Shown here: piece after piece, positions 20,765 through 32,116 of the stretch | Position numbering within the stretch: position 1 is the first letter of the stretch | Layout of the letters: every line of letters starts with the position of its first letter | NCBI GenBank assembly: GCA_029817715.1 | Contig: JARUPY010000465.1 | Coordinates: 2,418,001-2,482,000, forward strand | From: Melastoma dodecandrum | Taxonomy: Eukaryota; Streptophyta; Magnoliopsida; Myrtales; Melastomataceae | Reading direction: 5' to 3' | Length of the DNA stretch: 64,000 nt | Made by a program: the position numbers and the translations under genes | The notes under the pieces: model-generated | Told to the model about the DNA's origin: nothing | What the model saw: the letters and a program-made list of their open reading frames with translations, nothing else | The model's database searches: none

Positions 20765-22815
20765 ATGGCGGAGTTCAATACTGTCGGCATGCTAAAGAAA
20801 CTAAATAACCAGAATTATAGTACGTGGAAGACGTGTATTGAGTCATAACTCCAAGGCCAAGATCTCTGGGAGATCATTGGTGGAAGTGAGACGACCCCAC
20901 CGAAAGAGGATGGTGCCGCTTTGAGAAAATGGCGGATTAAGGCAGGGAATGCCATGTTCGCCATTAAGACTACCATAAAGGAGGAAATGCTTAAGCATAT
21001 AAGGTACGCCACTACTCCAAAGGATGCCAGGGATATGCTAGCGACTAGGCTCTCAAAGAAGAATGATATGAGGCTACAGTTGCTAGAAAATGACTTGCTG
21101 GCAATTAGACAAGGAGATTTAGGAATTAATCAATTCTTTACAAAAGTAAAGTCTATCTGCCGGGAGATATCAGAGTTAGACCCAGGATCAAGGATTAGTG
21201 ATGATAGGATGAGGATGATTATTATTCATGGGTTAAGACCAGAGTATAGAGGATTTATTGCGGCGGTGCAAGGATGGCCCACACCGCTGTCGTTAGAGGA
21301 TTTAAAAATTTTACTAGCTAATCAGGAGACGCTAGCAAACCAGTTGGCGGGCGTGACTTTGAAAAATGAAGAAGAAGCGTTATATAGTAACAAGGGAAGA
21401 AATTATAAAGTGTTTGCTAAAGATGATGAGAGAAGCTTCCCTCGAGGTGGCAAAAACGGTCGACGTGAGCAACAAAAACATATCCGACTACAAGAACAAA
21501 GGAAGCAAGGAAGGCCAACTCAACGAAAAAATGAGGAATGCTTCAATTGTGGTAAGAAGGGGCATTACGCCCGAGACTGCTGGTTCAAGAAGAAAAATGT
21601 AGAAGGAAACGCCCAACAGAATGGTGTGGCAGAAAGAAAGAATAGGCATCTTGCAGAAGTATGCAGAAGTATGTTGCATGCCAGAAATGTCCCAGGAAGA
21701 TATTGGGCAGAGTGCATGAAGACAGCTGCAGATGTCGCAAATAGGCTACCGCAAGCTCGTCTTGACTTCAAGACACCATTCGAGCTATTATGGAATATGA
21801 AGCCTTCAGTGAGCCACTTTCGAGTCTCTGGGTGTGTCTGCCATGTGTTCATCCCTAACCACCTACGAAGTAAGTTCGATAAAAAGGCGAGCAAGTGTAT
21901 CTTCGTAGGATATGACGCAGAGAGAAAAGGATGGAGATACTGCGATCCTATGACTAACAAGTGCACTGTATCAAGGAACGTCGTCTTTGATGAAGCAACT
22001 TCCTGGTGGTTGCCTTCAAAGGAACCAGAAGAAGAAACTCAATTGAAGTAGGGGGAGCAAGTATCCCTAAAACCAACCATTGAAGAGACTGATGAAGGGC
22101 CCACTATAACAGGGAATAATGACATAGAAGAAGAGAGGCCTTGGCAAACAAGAGTGTACCAGAGGTCATTCGAAGATAATGTAGTGGAAGAAGAAACTGG
22201 TGACGGGACGACACCACTGAGGAGGTCCACAAGGCAACGAAGACCTCCAACAAGATACATAGATGCATCACTTGCAGAAGACGTTGATCCACAAGAGCCA
22301 TCAAGCTACAAAGAAGCATCAAAGCATAAGGTATAGCAAAAAGCAATGAGTGAAGAGATTCGAGCATCGGAAGAAAACCAAACTTGGGATTTGGTTCTAA
22401 AACCTAGCGAGGTAAGACCCATATCCTGCAAGCGGGTCTATAAGGTGAAAACTCGCACAGATGGTTCGGTGGAGAGATACAAGGCTCGTCTCGTCGCTCG
22501 AGGATTCTCTCAACAGTATGGCTTGGACTACGATGAGACCTTCAGTCCAGTTGCGAAGATAACAACTGTCAGAGTTCTACTCGCCTTAGCAGCAAGTAAG
22601 ACCTGGAAACTCTGGCAGATGGACGTGAAGAATGCATTCCTACATGGAGAGTTAGACATAGCTATCTATATGGAACAACCTCAGGGGTTTGCAGATAAGA
22701 ATCATCCGAACTATGTCTGCAAACTAAGGAAAGCATTATATGGACCGAAGCAGGCTCCAAGAGCTTCGGACAAAACTTGGCATGACAAGAAGAATAAGTC
22801 GGTGTTGAGGGGGAG
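20765..22815 (+). pseudogene. gag fused to partial integrase and partial RT (copia)
   Basis: One frame from the ATG at 20765 holds stops at 20846 (TAA), 22049 and 22334 (TAG). Gag ends with a CCHC zinc knuckle (CFNCGKKGHYARDC near 21540-21580). Immediately after it the sequence jumps in frame to the end of the integrase core (QQNGVAERKN near 21616), so the protease, the integrase zinc-binding region and the catalytic Asp residues are gone. RT motifs follow (ERYKARLVARGFSQ, QMDVKNAFLHGEL, ALYGPKQAPRA near 22735-22766) and stop abruptly before the YVDD region. Without a working polymerase the element depends on a relative. Confidence 0.88.
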
Positions 22816-23117
22816 TGTTAGAAATAACAACACCTCTCTTATCGACTCGAGAAAGTTCCTAAGATTATCCTAGAAGGTTCCTAAGATTAGTATAGAAGGT
22901 TCTTAAGATTAGTCTAGAAGGCTCCTAAGATTAGTATAGAAGGTTCCTAAGATTAGTCTAGAAGGTTGTAGGATTAGTCTAGATAGGAATTTTCTAGAAA
23001 GGTAGAGAATGAATCTATCTTAGACCCTCCCTATAAATAGGGGTCATTGGTTCATTTGTAATTAATCTACAACGAATAAATCTCTTTCTTTTCAAATCAT
23101 TCATTCTTAACTCAACA
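22816..23117 (+). repeat. 3' LTR of the 2.9 kb copia element
   Basis: Same ends as the 5' LTR, six 22-bp units (22858 to about 22989) and a TATA box at about 23032-23040. A number of base differences from the 5' LTR show that this insertion is older than the gypsy element at 9751. Confidence 0.92.
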
Positions 23118-23550
23118 TTTTACTAGGCAGATTTATGGAAAAACGTATAAAAATATTTTCTCTAAATTTGAGGAGATTATGTTTCATTCGGTAATGGATT
23201 TGCATTTGACCTGGAAATATTTATCAGTTTTTTGGAAAATAGTCTTTCTAGATTCTTAGAAGAAAAACTCCAAGGAGATGGTCCTAAATCGGCGAAGTTA
23301 TCAACATAATACTATATAGAGATTAACTTTAATAAATTAATAGTATAATGCCATAGATAGTTCAGACGTTACCATAACATATAATTATCCAGTAGGAGGT
23401 GATCTGATGAAGCATATTTTCCCTCTCATCTCTTCCTGGATCAGACAAACTTCAGGCCGGACGTGCATCTTGTTAAATGACTCTAACACGCAGAGCGACG
23501 GCATAGCCGAATCAATGAGAGACAAGAAATTATGCCACTGAAGTTACTTG

Positions 23551-23560
23551 GATAAATAGG
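23551..23560 (+). promoter_or_regulatory. TATA-like box of the Gnk2-like gene at 23628
   Basis: GATAAATAGG lies 68 bases before the ATG. The same box stands about 70-80 bases ahead of every copy in the cluster (29918, 33456, and 17551 ahead of the pseudogene), and the intervening leader is conserved. Confidence 0.5.
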
Positions 23561-23627
23561 TCCCAAGCTCTGGTTCGAAGTGCACACCATTTGCAGAGGA
23601 GTTTGAGGAGTATCAGACGCTGAAAAT

Positions 23628-24038
23628 ATGGTCGTGTTTCTCGCGAAGCTTCTTATCGTCTTTATAGGTTTTCTGGCATGCAGTGCAGGGTCACGAGGTC
23701 TCGACACACAGGTGATATCGAGAATTTGCAATGGGAACTTGATTGATCCATTTGATGCTTACACACCGCCGGTGAGTCTAGTCGACGAGATAGTAGAGCG
23801 GACGCCAGATGTGGTTCTCTACGAGCTATATGTGCAAGAAAAGTCGTATGGCTATGCTACGATGTATGGGCACGGATATTGCTCGGAAGGTCTGTCACCC
23901 CTCGATTGCCAAGGGTGTATGCAGTCTGCGAAAAGCAAACTATGGGATGAATGCAGTAAGTTCTCTAAGGGAGCTCAAATCACGCTCCACGATTGTAGAA
24001 TAAGGTACGAAACTTACAAATTCCATAATGACGTCTGA
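23628..24038 (+). CDS. secreted ginkbilobin-2-like (Gnk2/DUF26) protein, 6-Cys type
   Basis: 136 residues, single exon. Residues 1-24 form a hydrophobic signal peptide (lysine at 7, then LLIVFIGFLAC), so the product should be secreted to the apoplast. The mature part has six cysteines (34, 85, 94, 97, 109, 123) including the C-X8-C-X2-C signature of the stress-antifungal (Gnk2, PF01657) domain, and it ends with CRIRYETYKF. Single-domain Gnk2 proteins bind mannose and inhibit fungi. Of the three mannose-contact residues known for ginkbilobin-2, the Asn after the first Cys (35) and the Glu in RYE (128) are kept, but the Arg is Gln (117). It is the second gene of the first duplicated unit; the paralogue is at 33534. 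Antifungal activity is inferred from the family. Confidence 0.88.
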   Translation: MVVFLAKLLIVFIGFLACSAGSRGLDTQVISRICNGNLIDPFDAYTPPVSLVDEIVERTPDVVLYELYVQEKSYGYATMYGHGYCSEGLSPLDCQGCMQSAKSKLWDECSKFSKGAQITLHDCRIRYETYKFHNDV

Positions 24039-24236
24039 ACAACCATGTCACAGTAAACACCCACTACAAAACTAAACCCCACCATTGCCGTGTAACCCTA
24101 CCTATGAATATCTTCCTGGAATAACTTTTCATCAATGTCATCCAAATATATTTCACTTTCTTATGCATTTCATCCTTGAAGAACTGTTTGAGGTGGTTGC
24201 CTTGGGCGATTTACAATGCCTGAATTGTGCATGAAC

Positions 24237-25907
24237 GGTTAGATTTCAGGCACAGCGGAAGCAATAAAATTATATCTTATTATGCCCAAAAATAAAAACA
24301 CTTGGTACGTATATTATATTGTAAAAAAATATAATAAATTCTTACCCGGAAACGTAGCTCGAAATTCCGGTAAATCAAAAAAACACAGACACAAAATCAA
24401 GAGCATAACGTGGACTCCTCTAGCAGTATCCATGCGCACGCGATCACGAATCTCTCGACGATCCCTTAGGTGCTAGCCTCTTGGATCGCCAGAATAATAT
24501 TTATTTTGGAAGCAAAAGTCTAACCCTCTCCTACGATCTTCTGGGTATCCCAACCTATCTCTCCATATCCTTCTTTTCTTTTTAGTTTTATGACTATCAG
24601 ACTAACCACTCTATCACAGTTTCTTTCCTTTTATTTTCATGGAAAAACAGACAATTGCCATAACTTTGCCTTTATTGACTGTTTTTGTTATGTTTCATTT
24701 TTTTTCTTTCCATTTTATTTAAACAAACGTAACGACAAAGGAAACATAACTTGCTTCCATAATAATTAAAAACGTATCATTCTCCTTTAATGAATATATA
24801 TATAATACAAATAGATTTAACCAAAAATATACTATTAAATTTAATCAAATACTAATTTACTCAAACAAAATATCAAATACTTATTTCATATCCTTTATCT
24901 AATAGAAAAAAACAGAATAAATCCATATTCGATCTTAGTCTCTTTATTTGCTTCCGATATTTAAGAATAAATTAATAATTAATTCTAATTTTGAAATAAA
25001 ATGATTAATTTTAGTATCCACAAAAGTAATCAAAATATAATGTTCATGTCGACGTGTTGTGCGTACGACCCCTAGGTCCTATACACGAAGGTAGTGTAAA
25101 TCCATGCACAAATTAAGGTAACCGTCTAGCAACAGTTTCTAATCGCCCAATGTGTTAGGATAATGATTATAAATCATAAACCACTATGAACCGATTACTG
25201 TGTAATTCAATCTCTTCATCTAACTGACATCCCAATTAATCTGGCGCAAAATACATAATCACCAAATTAATTATTTTACTTGATTACCAAAATATAATAG
25301 ACTCACTTGAATGTAAAATATTCCTCCCATGGTCATGGATTTTAGGGTCACTAATATCTCTATCAAGTGGCCTAGATGTCAACTATCTATTCCAAAAGAG
25401 CGATGAATCATATATTGACTCAACACTATTCTCTATACACTTTGTCACACACCCAACAATCGTGTTACTCACAATCCGATTAAAGACTGTTTTTAACGAT
25501 GTCAAAGTGCACAAACTTCACACATAGAATAAATGAAGGTCTCAAGTCAAAAGATCAATTACACTCGTCTATAAAGATGATTGACCAATGATGTTCAATA
25601 TGTGGTATCCTCGTAATCGGGTCGTGTCCAGTAACCCTAATCTCAGGGTACCTTCAAGTATAACTTAGATATACAATCCATCGGTCTATCTTGACCTTAA
25701 TTATACTCAACGATGATTAGATGTCCATGTCCCCTCTAAACATTTATCCGATCACGGGCTATTTCATATTAATATATTCAAGGGACTTTATCATTAATAA
25801 TTTTATGTGCAAAAACGTAAAATAATCAATGACAAATATTTGTCTTTATAAATTATTTATCCACAAATACATTAAAGTGTCTTGGCACATAAGTGCACAC
25901 ACTAACA
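24237..25907 (-). repeat. LTR of a copia family 1 copy, inverted
   Basis: The reverse complement matches the LTRs at 859 and 7861 throughout. It starts (minus strand) at TGTTAGTGTG (25907) and ends at CCTGAAATCTAACC (24237), where the final CA is mutated. The polypurine tract follows at 25908-25920, so this is the 3' LTR of a minus-strand element. The same mutated end and flank occur at 34144. Confidence 0.85.
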
Positions 25908-27521
25908 ATCTCTCACTTGCACTATTGCCAATCACTATGGACTCGAAGTCCTAGGCTCCTCACATGGGTCTCATGTTTCTCTAGAGGTAAGGCATTGGTG
26001 AGTGGGTAAGCGATATTTCTGTTCGTATCAACTCTTCTAACCAACACTTCACCCCTCTGAACAATCTCTCGGAGGATGTGATATTTCCGCAGTACGGGCT
26101 TGGATCGTCGGTGAGACCTCGGCTCCTTGGCCTGCGCTATGGCTGCATTGTTGTCACAATACAATGTCTCTGGGTCAACAATGCTCGGAACCACTTCAAG
26201 CTCTGCTATGAAGTTCTTGATCCACACAACATCCTTTGCCGCCTCGGAAGCTGCAATGTACTCGGACTCAGCTGTAGAATCTGCAACTGTCTCCTGCTTG
26301 GAACTCCTTCAACATACAGCTACACCATTCAAACAAAACACATAACCCTGCTGCGATTTCATATCATCCCGATCTGTCTGAAAATAGCGTTAATATATCC
26401 TCTGACAACTAACTCCTCATCTCCTTCATAAATTAAGAACGTGTCATTGTTCTTCTAAGATACTTGAGGATAGTTTTTACTGCAGTCCAATGGCCCTCTC
26501 CGGGATTTGACTGATATCTACTTGTCATGCTCAAAGCATACGAGACATCGGGTCGAGTGCAAATCATGGCATACATAATGGACCCTATAGCTAATGCATA
26601 AGGTATCTTGCCCATCCTTCGTCTCTCCTCATGAGTCTTCGGACACATAGACTTGGAAAGATGTACACCATGTGATATTGGTATGAATCATCTCTTGAAA
26701 TCTTGCATGTCGAACCTATTCAGCACTTTGTCAATATGCATATTTTGACTCAAACCCAGCAACCTATTTTTTCTATCTCGGTATAATCTAATACCTAAGA
26801 CATAAGTCGCTTCCCCAAGATCTCTCATAGAGAAACACTCTCCCAGCCAAGTCTTGGTAGATTCTAGGCTAAGATATCATTGCCTATCAGAAGTATATCA
26901 TCAACATATAACACTGGGAACAAAATCTTGCTCCCACTAACCTTCTTGTAAACGCAAAGTTCCTCTGGATTCATGACATAGCCAAATTCTTTGACTGCTA
27001 CGTCAAATCGCAGATTCCAACTCCGAGATGCTTGCTTTAGCCCATAAATGGACCTCTTGAGCTTACATACTTTATCTGCATTCTTGGATGCAATGAAATA
27101 GTGAGGTTGTACCATAAACCCTTCCTCCTGTAACTTTCCATTCAGAAAATCGGTTTTAACATCCATCTGCCAGATCTCGTAATCCTTATAAGCTGCTATC
27201 GCAAGCAAAATTCTAATGGACTTAAGCACTGCAACCGGTGAAAATGTTTCACCATAGTCAATTCCTTGACGTTGAGTGAAACCCTCGGCCATAATCTTGC
27301 TTTGTAGGAACTTATATTTTCTTCCATGTCAATCTTCTTCTTGAAGATCCACTTGCACCCTATGGGTTTTACCCTAACTGGCGCGTCAACTAAGTCCCAA
27401 ACTTGGTTGGTATACATGGAGTCCATTTCTGATTTCATGGCTTTTAGCCATTTCTCGGAGTAATTTGAAGCGATTTCTTCCTCATAAGTCGACGGTTCAT
27501 CAATCTCGACGAGCAGTACTT
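25908..27521 (-). pseudogene. 3' half of copia family 1 pol (RT and RNase H), truncated
   Basis: On the minus strand, stretches from about 27480 down to 25922 encode the end of the integrase-RT linker, RT (ARLWPRVSLN then QGIDYGETFSPVA; QMDVKTDFLNGKL; YVDDILLIGND), and RNase H with AIAQAKEPRSH and the C-terminal HVRSLGLRV. Frame changes and stops break it. The match to family 1 stops abruptly at about 27521, so gag, protease and integrase are missing and no 5' LTR is present. Confidence 0.85.
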
Positions 27522-27645
27522 AGGGATAATGCGAAAAGATGAAGGGATAGTTGGACTTGCTGATGGAACGTACAAGAAGGTCCGCAATGGAACTCGTTCT
27601 GGTTTTTTTCAGCAGAGTCCAATGATCCAAGTATGTCGATCAAGT

Positions 27646-28044
27646 ATGCCTCAATCGCTTCCGTTTCTTATCCTCATTTTTATTGGATCCTGTTTAGCAT
27701 TGTAGGTGCCGGACATAACGTATGTTTACCGAATCTGCAATCCCCACATGTATCGCTTACCTTTCCTTAATGCCTTCCCAGAGAGGATGGTGAATGAGTT
27801 ACTGTATCAAACGCCGGAACCCCCCAAACACCAGCTTTATATCAATTTAACATCTCCGGTACGGGGGACCCTCTACGGTCGTAGAAGCTGCAACGAGAAG
27901 CTTTGCTAAAATGATTGTTTTTATTGCTTGACAAGTGCAAAAGACCAGCTCTTCGGACAATGCACCATGTATAGTAAAGGAAGTCGGATCCATCTTCGAG
28001 ACTGAAAACTTCGTTACGAGCAATATCCCTTTCCCGATGACTGA
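27646..28044 (+). pseudogene. full-length Gnk2-like (DUF26) pseudogene with three in-frame stops
   Basis: One uninterrupted frame from the ATG at 27646 to the stop at 28042 aligns without gaps in the second half to the gene at 23628, but carries TAG at 27703, TAA at 27907 and TGA at 28003. Recognisable parts are a signal peptide (FLILIFIGSCLA), RICN at the first Cys, a Cys with the eight-residue spacing (the TAA falls inside it) before CFYC, then TSAKDQLFGQC and KLRYEQYPF. The TGA at 28003 replaces the last Cys. It is clearly more diverged than the other four copies and keeps Arg at the position where they have Gln. It sits between the two duplicated segments. Confidence 0.85.
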
Positions 28045-29246
28045 TGATGCCCGACCAGAGGGAAGCACTGTGACGCTTCCCCGAATTGCCTTCGACATGG
28101 CGAAAGGCTCCGAAACGTGTCCTCCCTGTCATCTTTCATTTTCAAAGTAGTCTTTTGTTGGTCCCTATCTCGTTACAAGGGAAATACTTAAGGAAAAACT
28201 ACTACAAATACTATCGCAAAATGCAAAGAATTTTATAATTAAAACTCTAACATGCGATAATAGAATGGATTAAATAACAGATTAAGCCTTTGCTAGTCTG
28301 GCAATATCAGGGGGTGTTTCTTACCAAAAGAAAACAAAAGATACTCGGTTTCTATTTATGTTCATGAAGTCAACGGAGGTACTAATTTACGAAAGTCAAG
28401 GTCATCTCCTCTTTTTCTCCTTTGGTTCGTGAATTACTCACTCGTTTCTAGAGTGGTTTTGGGTTCAAAATCTGCGTAGGAATGCGAGCCCACTTGAGGA
28501 GACCAAAGTAGCCTACATATTTAATAATTGTGCCGTGGTATAATTTTCTTTCCCGAGAGAGAACAGATTTCCTTTTTCTAGCATTTACTAAAAAATTCTT
28601 GGTTCAAGGAATATTAAGGAAACAATTACGTTTGTAAATGAAATAAATGATCCATCTAGAATATAAATATTTATTTTGAATTAATAAATTTTAATTAATT
28701 TCGCAGCTTTTACTTTGATACCAAAGAAGAGTTGATTCGACGTTTTAACACTTTCTTTTATTTTTCTTCTTTATCTTGTCACGGTTGGTCCATGCTTGAC
28801 TATTGAAAAGTTGCAAATTAATCAAGAGGAGGTTTTGTTTTATTTTATTTTTACTTTTTTTTTTAGAAAAGGTATGGATTATTTGAAAGGCAGCTATTGA
28901 AAGAGAAAACCTATTCACTTATTGATCGATATTTGTTTTTTTATTTAATTACGGCGAAATAGAATTTTTTTTAATTGAAAAACGTATCTATTATTGAAAG
29001 ACTGCTATAATCAAAGATTTTTCATTATTTTTCTTTAATTATTGAAAAGACACGTATCATTAAAAGGACACTATTGATTTTTAAATTTGAAATCTCTTTT
29101 TTAGCTATTTCAAATTTTAGGGCTTATTGAAATTTCAACCTTAAAATATTTTTAAAACTCATAATACCAACAATTTCAAATACTTAGGAATATATAATGC
29201 GCCCTTTTTATCCCAACAAAAAAAAGACTCTTAACCAAAGTATCGA
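28045..29246. other. AT-rich spacer, nothing recognised
   Basis: About 1.2 kb with long T- and A-rich runs and short repeats such as TATTGAAA. No open frame, structural RNA or element end that I can support. Confidence 0.5.
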
Positions 29247-29917
29247 ATTAAATGCAAAATTTCAGACCTTGTTAGCATTATATATTCGAGAAAATAAACA
29301 CACGCACATCAAACAAATAGAAAATACATCGACCCCGGCAATTAGCTAGAAACAACGAGTTCGGACGATGCTTTTGTCGTTCACGATTGCATCGTCCGGC
29401 CGAATGCATAAATCCTCGACCAATCCAAAATTTCTAGTTAATATCCGACCAGTCTTATAAACCTTTTATAACATATAGTTTTAACTTGAAATTTAATCAT
29501 TTGCATTTTTCTGGATATAACAAAACATATAATATCTATGCATTAAAAATAGCGCAAAGTTAGTAGTTTTACCTTTACCTTATGATAATTTCTCGAATTT
29601 CGGTATCACTCTTTCTAAATAATTTATTAAAAAGAGGTCCAGAGATAGTCCTGGATCATAGAGGTCGTCAACATAATATTAGATATGAACGTTAACAAAT
29701 AATAATTTAGTGACTACATAGATAGTCCTGACATTCCCCAATAAGATATATTTGCCGACTAGGTGGTATCCAATGAAGGGTAGTGTTTCTGCTCATCTCT
29801 TTCGATATCGTACAAACTTTCGGGCCGACATCCATCTTGTTAACTAATTATCTCTCGTGCGAAGCTGACAACACAGCCGAACGAACAAGTGATTCTCTCA
29901 GCAGGGGAGAAAACCGC

Positions 29918-29927
29918 AATAAATAGG
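29918..29927 (+). promoter_or_regulatory. TATA-like box of the Gnk2-like gene at 30001
   Basis: AATAAATAGG, 74 bases before the ATG, inside an upstream block shared with the pseudogene at 17599. Confidence 0.5.
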
Positions 29928-30000
29928 CCCTCGAACTCGAGGTTTCGAAGCGCACAACATTGACGAGGAAGAGGTTCGAGGAGTATCATACGCCAAAAAC

Positions 30001-30414
30001 ATGGCTGCTCTCCTTATGAAGATTCTTATTGTCTTGGTAGGTTTTCAGGTGTCTAGTGTTGGGGTGCGAGCGCTCGACTTGCAGATGATGTCAAGAACTT
30101 GCAACGGGGACAAGTACCAGTGGTGGGATTACTGTAAAGACCTGCCGAGAGAAATAGTTGACGACTTGGTGGATCAGACACCAGATGCCACTCTATACGA
30201 GGATTATATCACCAAAACGTATTATGACTGTGGCCTGATGTATGGGCATGGATATTGCTCCGAAGGTCTGTCACGCCAGGACTGTCAGCAGTGTATGCAG
30301 TCCGCAAAAAACCAACTTTGGGAGGGATGCGATGACTGGGCATTTGGGGCTCAGATCCAGCTCTTCGGTTGCAGAATAAGGTATGAAAACTACACATTCC
30401 ATAATGATGGGTGA
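30001..30414 (+). CDS. secreted ginkbilobin-2-like (Gnk2/DUF26) protein, 8-Cys type
   Basis: 137 residues, single exon, ATG in a clean context (AAAACATGGC). Residues 1-24 form a signal peptide (MKILIVLVGF core). The mature protein has eight cysteines: 34, 86, 95, 98, 110 and 124 are the six of the Gnk2 fold (86-95-98 is C-X8-C-X2-C). Cys45 (WWDYC) and Cys77 (YYDC) are extra and could form a fourth disulphide. Asn35 and Glu129 match two of the three mannose-binding residues of ginkbilobin-2; the third, Arg, is Gln118. Expected in the apoplast with a role in defence, by family. First gene of the second duplicated unit; its counterpart at 17599 has lost its start. Confidence 0.88.
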   Translation: MAALLMKILIVLVGFQVSSVGVRALDLQMMSRTCNGDKYQWWDYCKDLPREIVDDLVDQTPDATLYEDYITKTYYDCGLMYGHGYCSEGLSRQDCQQCMQSAKNQLWEGCDDWAFGAQIQLFGCRIRYENYTFHNDG

Positions 30415-32116
30415 ACAACCTTGTGATAACGAATACCAACCGCTACGGAACTAAAACCCCACCATCGCAGTGTTACTCTTCTTATGAGTACCAATCGTAG
30501 AATAATTGTGTAAGACTTGCAGCCATGGTCTCATCAGCTATATTTCACTTTCTTATGCATATCATCCTCTGAAAATTCTTTAATGTTGGCTGGCACATTA
30601 GACGGTATGCATGAAATCTGTTTCCAGTTGCACCTCCTCGACTTGAAGCTCATGTCAACACAGAAGCTAGCATTAATCGAGCAAAAGCAGCCTTTAGGCC
30701 TACAAGGGCCGACCACATACTATGAAATTAGAGTAGTTCGCAGTTTCTTTTTGTTGACAACCCCAAAGTCTCAAACTCTCAAGTTGAAAAGAAAATGCCT
30801 CCTAAATTAGGATACAAGGTCAATGGGACAATTCATCTACTGTCAATTGACTTTAGAATGTCGACTTGCCGGCCAGCAACTTTCTTCCAAGTTGCACGCA
30901 GCTCGACATTACGGACAGATTTCCGGTCAAGTTTTTCAAATCCACAGCCACCGACGTCTACGGAGTGGCTTCACCAATACACACATGCTGCAAACAATAA
31001 ACAAACAAGATAACCAACTACAAAAGGTTGTCAGTCCCTGACCGCTTACGTCTGCTGCGAACTCCTCCTCTCCGACCCTGACCAACTCTATACGCCGACT
31101 CGCCAACCAGCGACTCTTCTCCCCAGGCCTTGTTGTACGTAGTTCGATGTTACGGACAGTGTTTTGGTCGAGTCCCTTAAATCCGTAACCACCGGCATCT
31201 CCGGAGCGGCTTCACCAATGCTTAACCTGCTGTAGTCACCTCTTGCGAGAACGTTCGTCTCAAGAATCCGTCCTCCACACTTACAAACACGTTAAAACAC
31301 CACAATAACGTTGCAATAATGTCAAGACGCTCAACTTAATCATCCACTCAAATGATTTTTGGGTTTTTCTTTTATAAAGCAGTTTCGATCTTCAGTTATT
31401 AAGGAAAAAAAATTTTAGCAAATTTAAATTGCAACCAGATGTATTTCCACAATGCATAAAACATTTGGGAACAATTTTTTATTGATTTCATATCAATCGG
31501 ATTCTCCAATCTCAAGATATTACATTATATAAGGTTGGAGCCTCGATCGACAACCTTCTATAGTTGGAAAGAAAAAATATTTCATTCTTAATCTGAGAAA
31601 TCTGATCATGAGCTAGTGCATATATTCGTTGGGACTATCTAAATTAATTTTGTGTTAATTGGATATTTTAAACCCACGATAGAGTACTACAGAAGGTTCG
31701 GCTAGAACAGACAAACAACATTTGGAAATAATCAACTTAATGTAGTTTTATCGTATTATACTCAATATATGTACTACTTTACGAATTCGCTCCTTCTAAA
31801 TACAAAACAAAATTAAACATATAAAGAATCGTATTTTATATATTTTTTTTTGTGGGCGATGAAAAAGGAATAAAAATTGTCTCTATGAATTACGAAATTT
31901 TTTTATTATTTTTACAAAAAATTATACAACACGTTTTTCGTATGAAATAATTACAAATGTTAGCTCCGGGAACAAGTGTGGGACCCTCGAGAACCTTAGG
32001 AACAACCTCCACTAAACTCGAGACAATCGCCACTAGAGAGAAGTAGAGTTTTCGGCGGTGTTTCTCAGACCGGCCGATGAGAATGCCGTCGATGGATGGT
32101 AGCCAACGTCTAGAAG
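30415..32116 (+). other. 3' flank of the 8-Cys Gnk2 gene; no gene
   Basis: Conserved with 17905-19263, including the diverged internal direct repeat (about 30860-30985 and 31095-31225). It also holds about 355 bases near 31484-31850 that the first copy lacks. Short open frames here are not conserved as proteins between the two copies. Confidence 0.5.

Larger units (their letters stand above)
20209..23117 (+). mobile_element. 2.9 kb internally deleted copia element
   Basis: LTRs of 324 (20209-20532) and 302 bases (22816-23117), both TGTTAGAAATAAC...CAACA, sit between perfect TTTTA duplications (20204-20208 and 23118-23122). The empty target is visible at 33020-33024 in the paralogous segment. 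A canonical primer-binding site TGGTATCAGAGC is at 20534-20545, and the polypurine tract GAGGGGGAG ends at 22815. The interior keeps gag, a piece of integrase and the first half of RT. Protease, the integrase N-terminus, the rest of RT and RNase H are deleted. Confidence 0.93.
16975..24530 (+). repeat. first copy of the duplicated Gnk2-cluster segment (continues left to about 9655)
   Basis: From CAATTAGCTAGAAACAACG at 16975 the sequence follows 29339 onward closely: upstream region, 8-Cys Gnk2 gene body, 3' flank, miniature-retrotransposon remnant, second (6-Cys) Gnk2 gene and the start of an inverted copia LTR, where the match ends near 24530 / 34446. Differences include the copia insertion at 20209-23117, a 147-base deletion at the first gene, and about 355 bases present at roughly 31484-31850 but not here (near 18960). 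Confidence 0.88.
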
